A stretch of 6,282 nucleotides of DNA. Origin: Ignavibacteria bacterium (GTDB lineage: Bacteria; Bacteroidota; Ignavibacteria; Tepidaquicellales; Tepidaquicellaceae). The notes under the pieces were generated by a model. The model did no database searches and was not told the DNA's origin. It was given only the letters and a program-made list of their open reading frames with translations. This document shows positions 6,067 through 6,282 of this stretch, one piece after another; the first letter of the stretch is position 1; the number at the start of each line of letters is the position of its first letter. The translations under genes and the position numbers were made by a program. The stretch lies in the NCBI GenBank assembly GCA_018058125.1, contig JAGPCH010000101.1, positions 1 to 6,282 on the forward strand. Direction: 5' to 3'.

Positions 6067-6282
6067 TTATACAAGCGAATTACTGTTATTAAAAAGCAGG
6101 TCCATTACTTTACCGGCTACGTGATCGGCGAGATCATTGAAATTATTCGGGTTGTATTCGAAGCTCGGCATTGCGGGAACGATCATTCCCCCGGCATCAA
6201 CTACTTTAAGCATATTTTTTAAATGTATCTTATTTAAAGGTGTTTCTCTCGGCACAATAATCAGCGGTCTGGAATATGACAT
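6067..6282 (-). CDS. ubiX: UbiX-family protein (flavin prenyltransferase-like), C-terminal part, 5' end outside the window
   Basis: These 71 residues match the last third of UbiX/Pad1 (about 190 residues in full). RPLIIVPRETPL followed by HLKNML and VDAGGMIVPAMPSF is the typical UbiX signature, and the protein ends soon after KVMDLL, as the family does. UbiX makes prenylated FMN from FMN and dimethylallyl phosphate, the cofactor of UbiD-type decarboxylases used in quinone and aromatic-acid metabolism; it acts in the cytosol as an oligomer. The ATG at the window edge is almost certainly internal, because the Rossmann-like flavin-binding part should precede it. Aligned without gaps to Pseudomonas UbiX (numbering from memory), the catalytic pair R139/E140 is kept (R12/E13 here). 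The positions of K129, Y169 and R185 hold Ser2, Glu42 (with Tyr43 next to it) and Lys58. This may indicate an altered substrate site, so the prenyltransferase call is weaker than the family call. No UbiD partner is visible. Confidence 0.88.
   Translation of the reverse strand: MSYSRPLIIVPRETPLNKIHLKNMLKVVDAGGMIVPAMPSFEYNPNNFNDLADHVAGKVMDLLFNNSNSLV

Noticed and set aside
6022..6222. Plus-strand open frame opposite the UbiX-family gene
   Set aside because: The minus strand has an unmistakable UbiX signature over the same bases; the plus frame has none.

Overview
The window looks like a piece of a Bacteroidota/Ignavibacteriota-type chromosome, most likely Ignavibacteria or a close relative. The evidence is AT-rich DNA, gene starts without a Shine-Dalgarno box, a TolB-like propeller fused to an outer-membrane barrel, and a secreted arylsulfotransferase-family protein with a dockerin-like C-terminal module of a kind I recall from Ignavibacteria secretomes. 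The placement is by protein style only, so it is moderately confident at phylum-group level and not below.

Layout. Positions 1-60 hold a 9-bp tandem repeat, followed by an AT-rich leader. Positions 261-3152 (+) encode a 963-residue exported outer-membrane protein. It has an N-terminal zinc-peptidase-like domain (HELVH, then a WFTEG glutamate), a six-bladed PD40/TolB-like propeller, and a C-terminal Omp85/BamA-type beta-barrel. Positions 3153-3538 are a 386-bp AT-rich gap with a 7-bp tandem repeat just after the stop. Positions 3539-5554 (+) encode a 671-residue secreted protein with an N-terminal Ig-like domain, an arylsulfotransferase-like propeller, a beta-rich linker domain and two calcium-binding dockerin loops. 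A strong hairpin terminator (5581-5620) and an 8-bp degenerate repeat (5640-5671) separate this gene from two genes on the opposite strand. These are a small unknown protein (5704-5955, -) and the C-terminal part of a UbiX-family protein (6067-6282, -), which runs out of the window.

The two large genes both make exported proteins and point the same way. The 386-bp gap and separate AT-rich leaders suggest independent transcription, so a shared pathway is not demonstrated. The minus-strand pair converges on the arylsulfotransferase gene and could be co-transcribed across its 111-bp gap. No mobile element, RNA gene or CRISPR array is visible.

Most worth checking are: the UbiX-family fragment, which keeps the Arg-Glu active-site pair but seems to have changed three other substrate-binding positions; the peptidase-propeller-barrel fusion, in which no POTRA domains are evident; the C-terminal dockerin-like module as a possible surface-sorting device; and three different short tandem repeats (9, 7 and 8 bp), one in each intergenic region.
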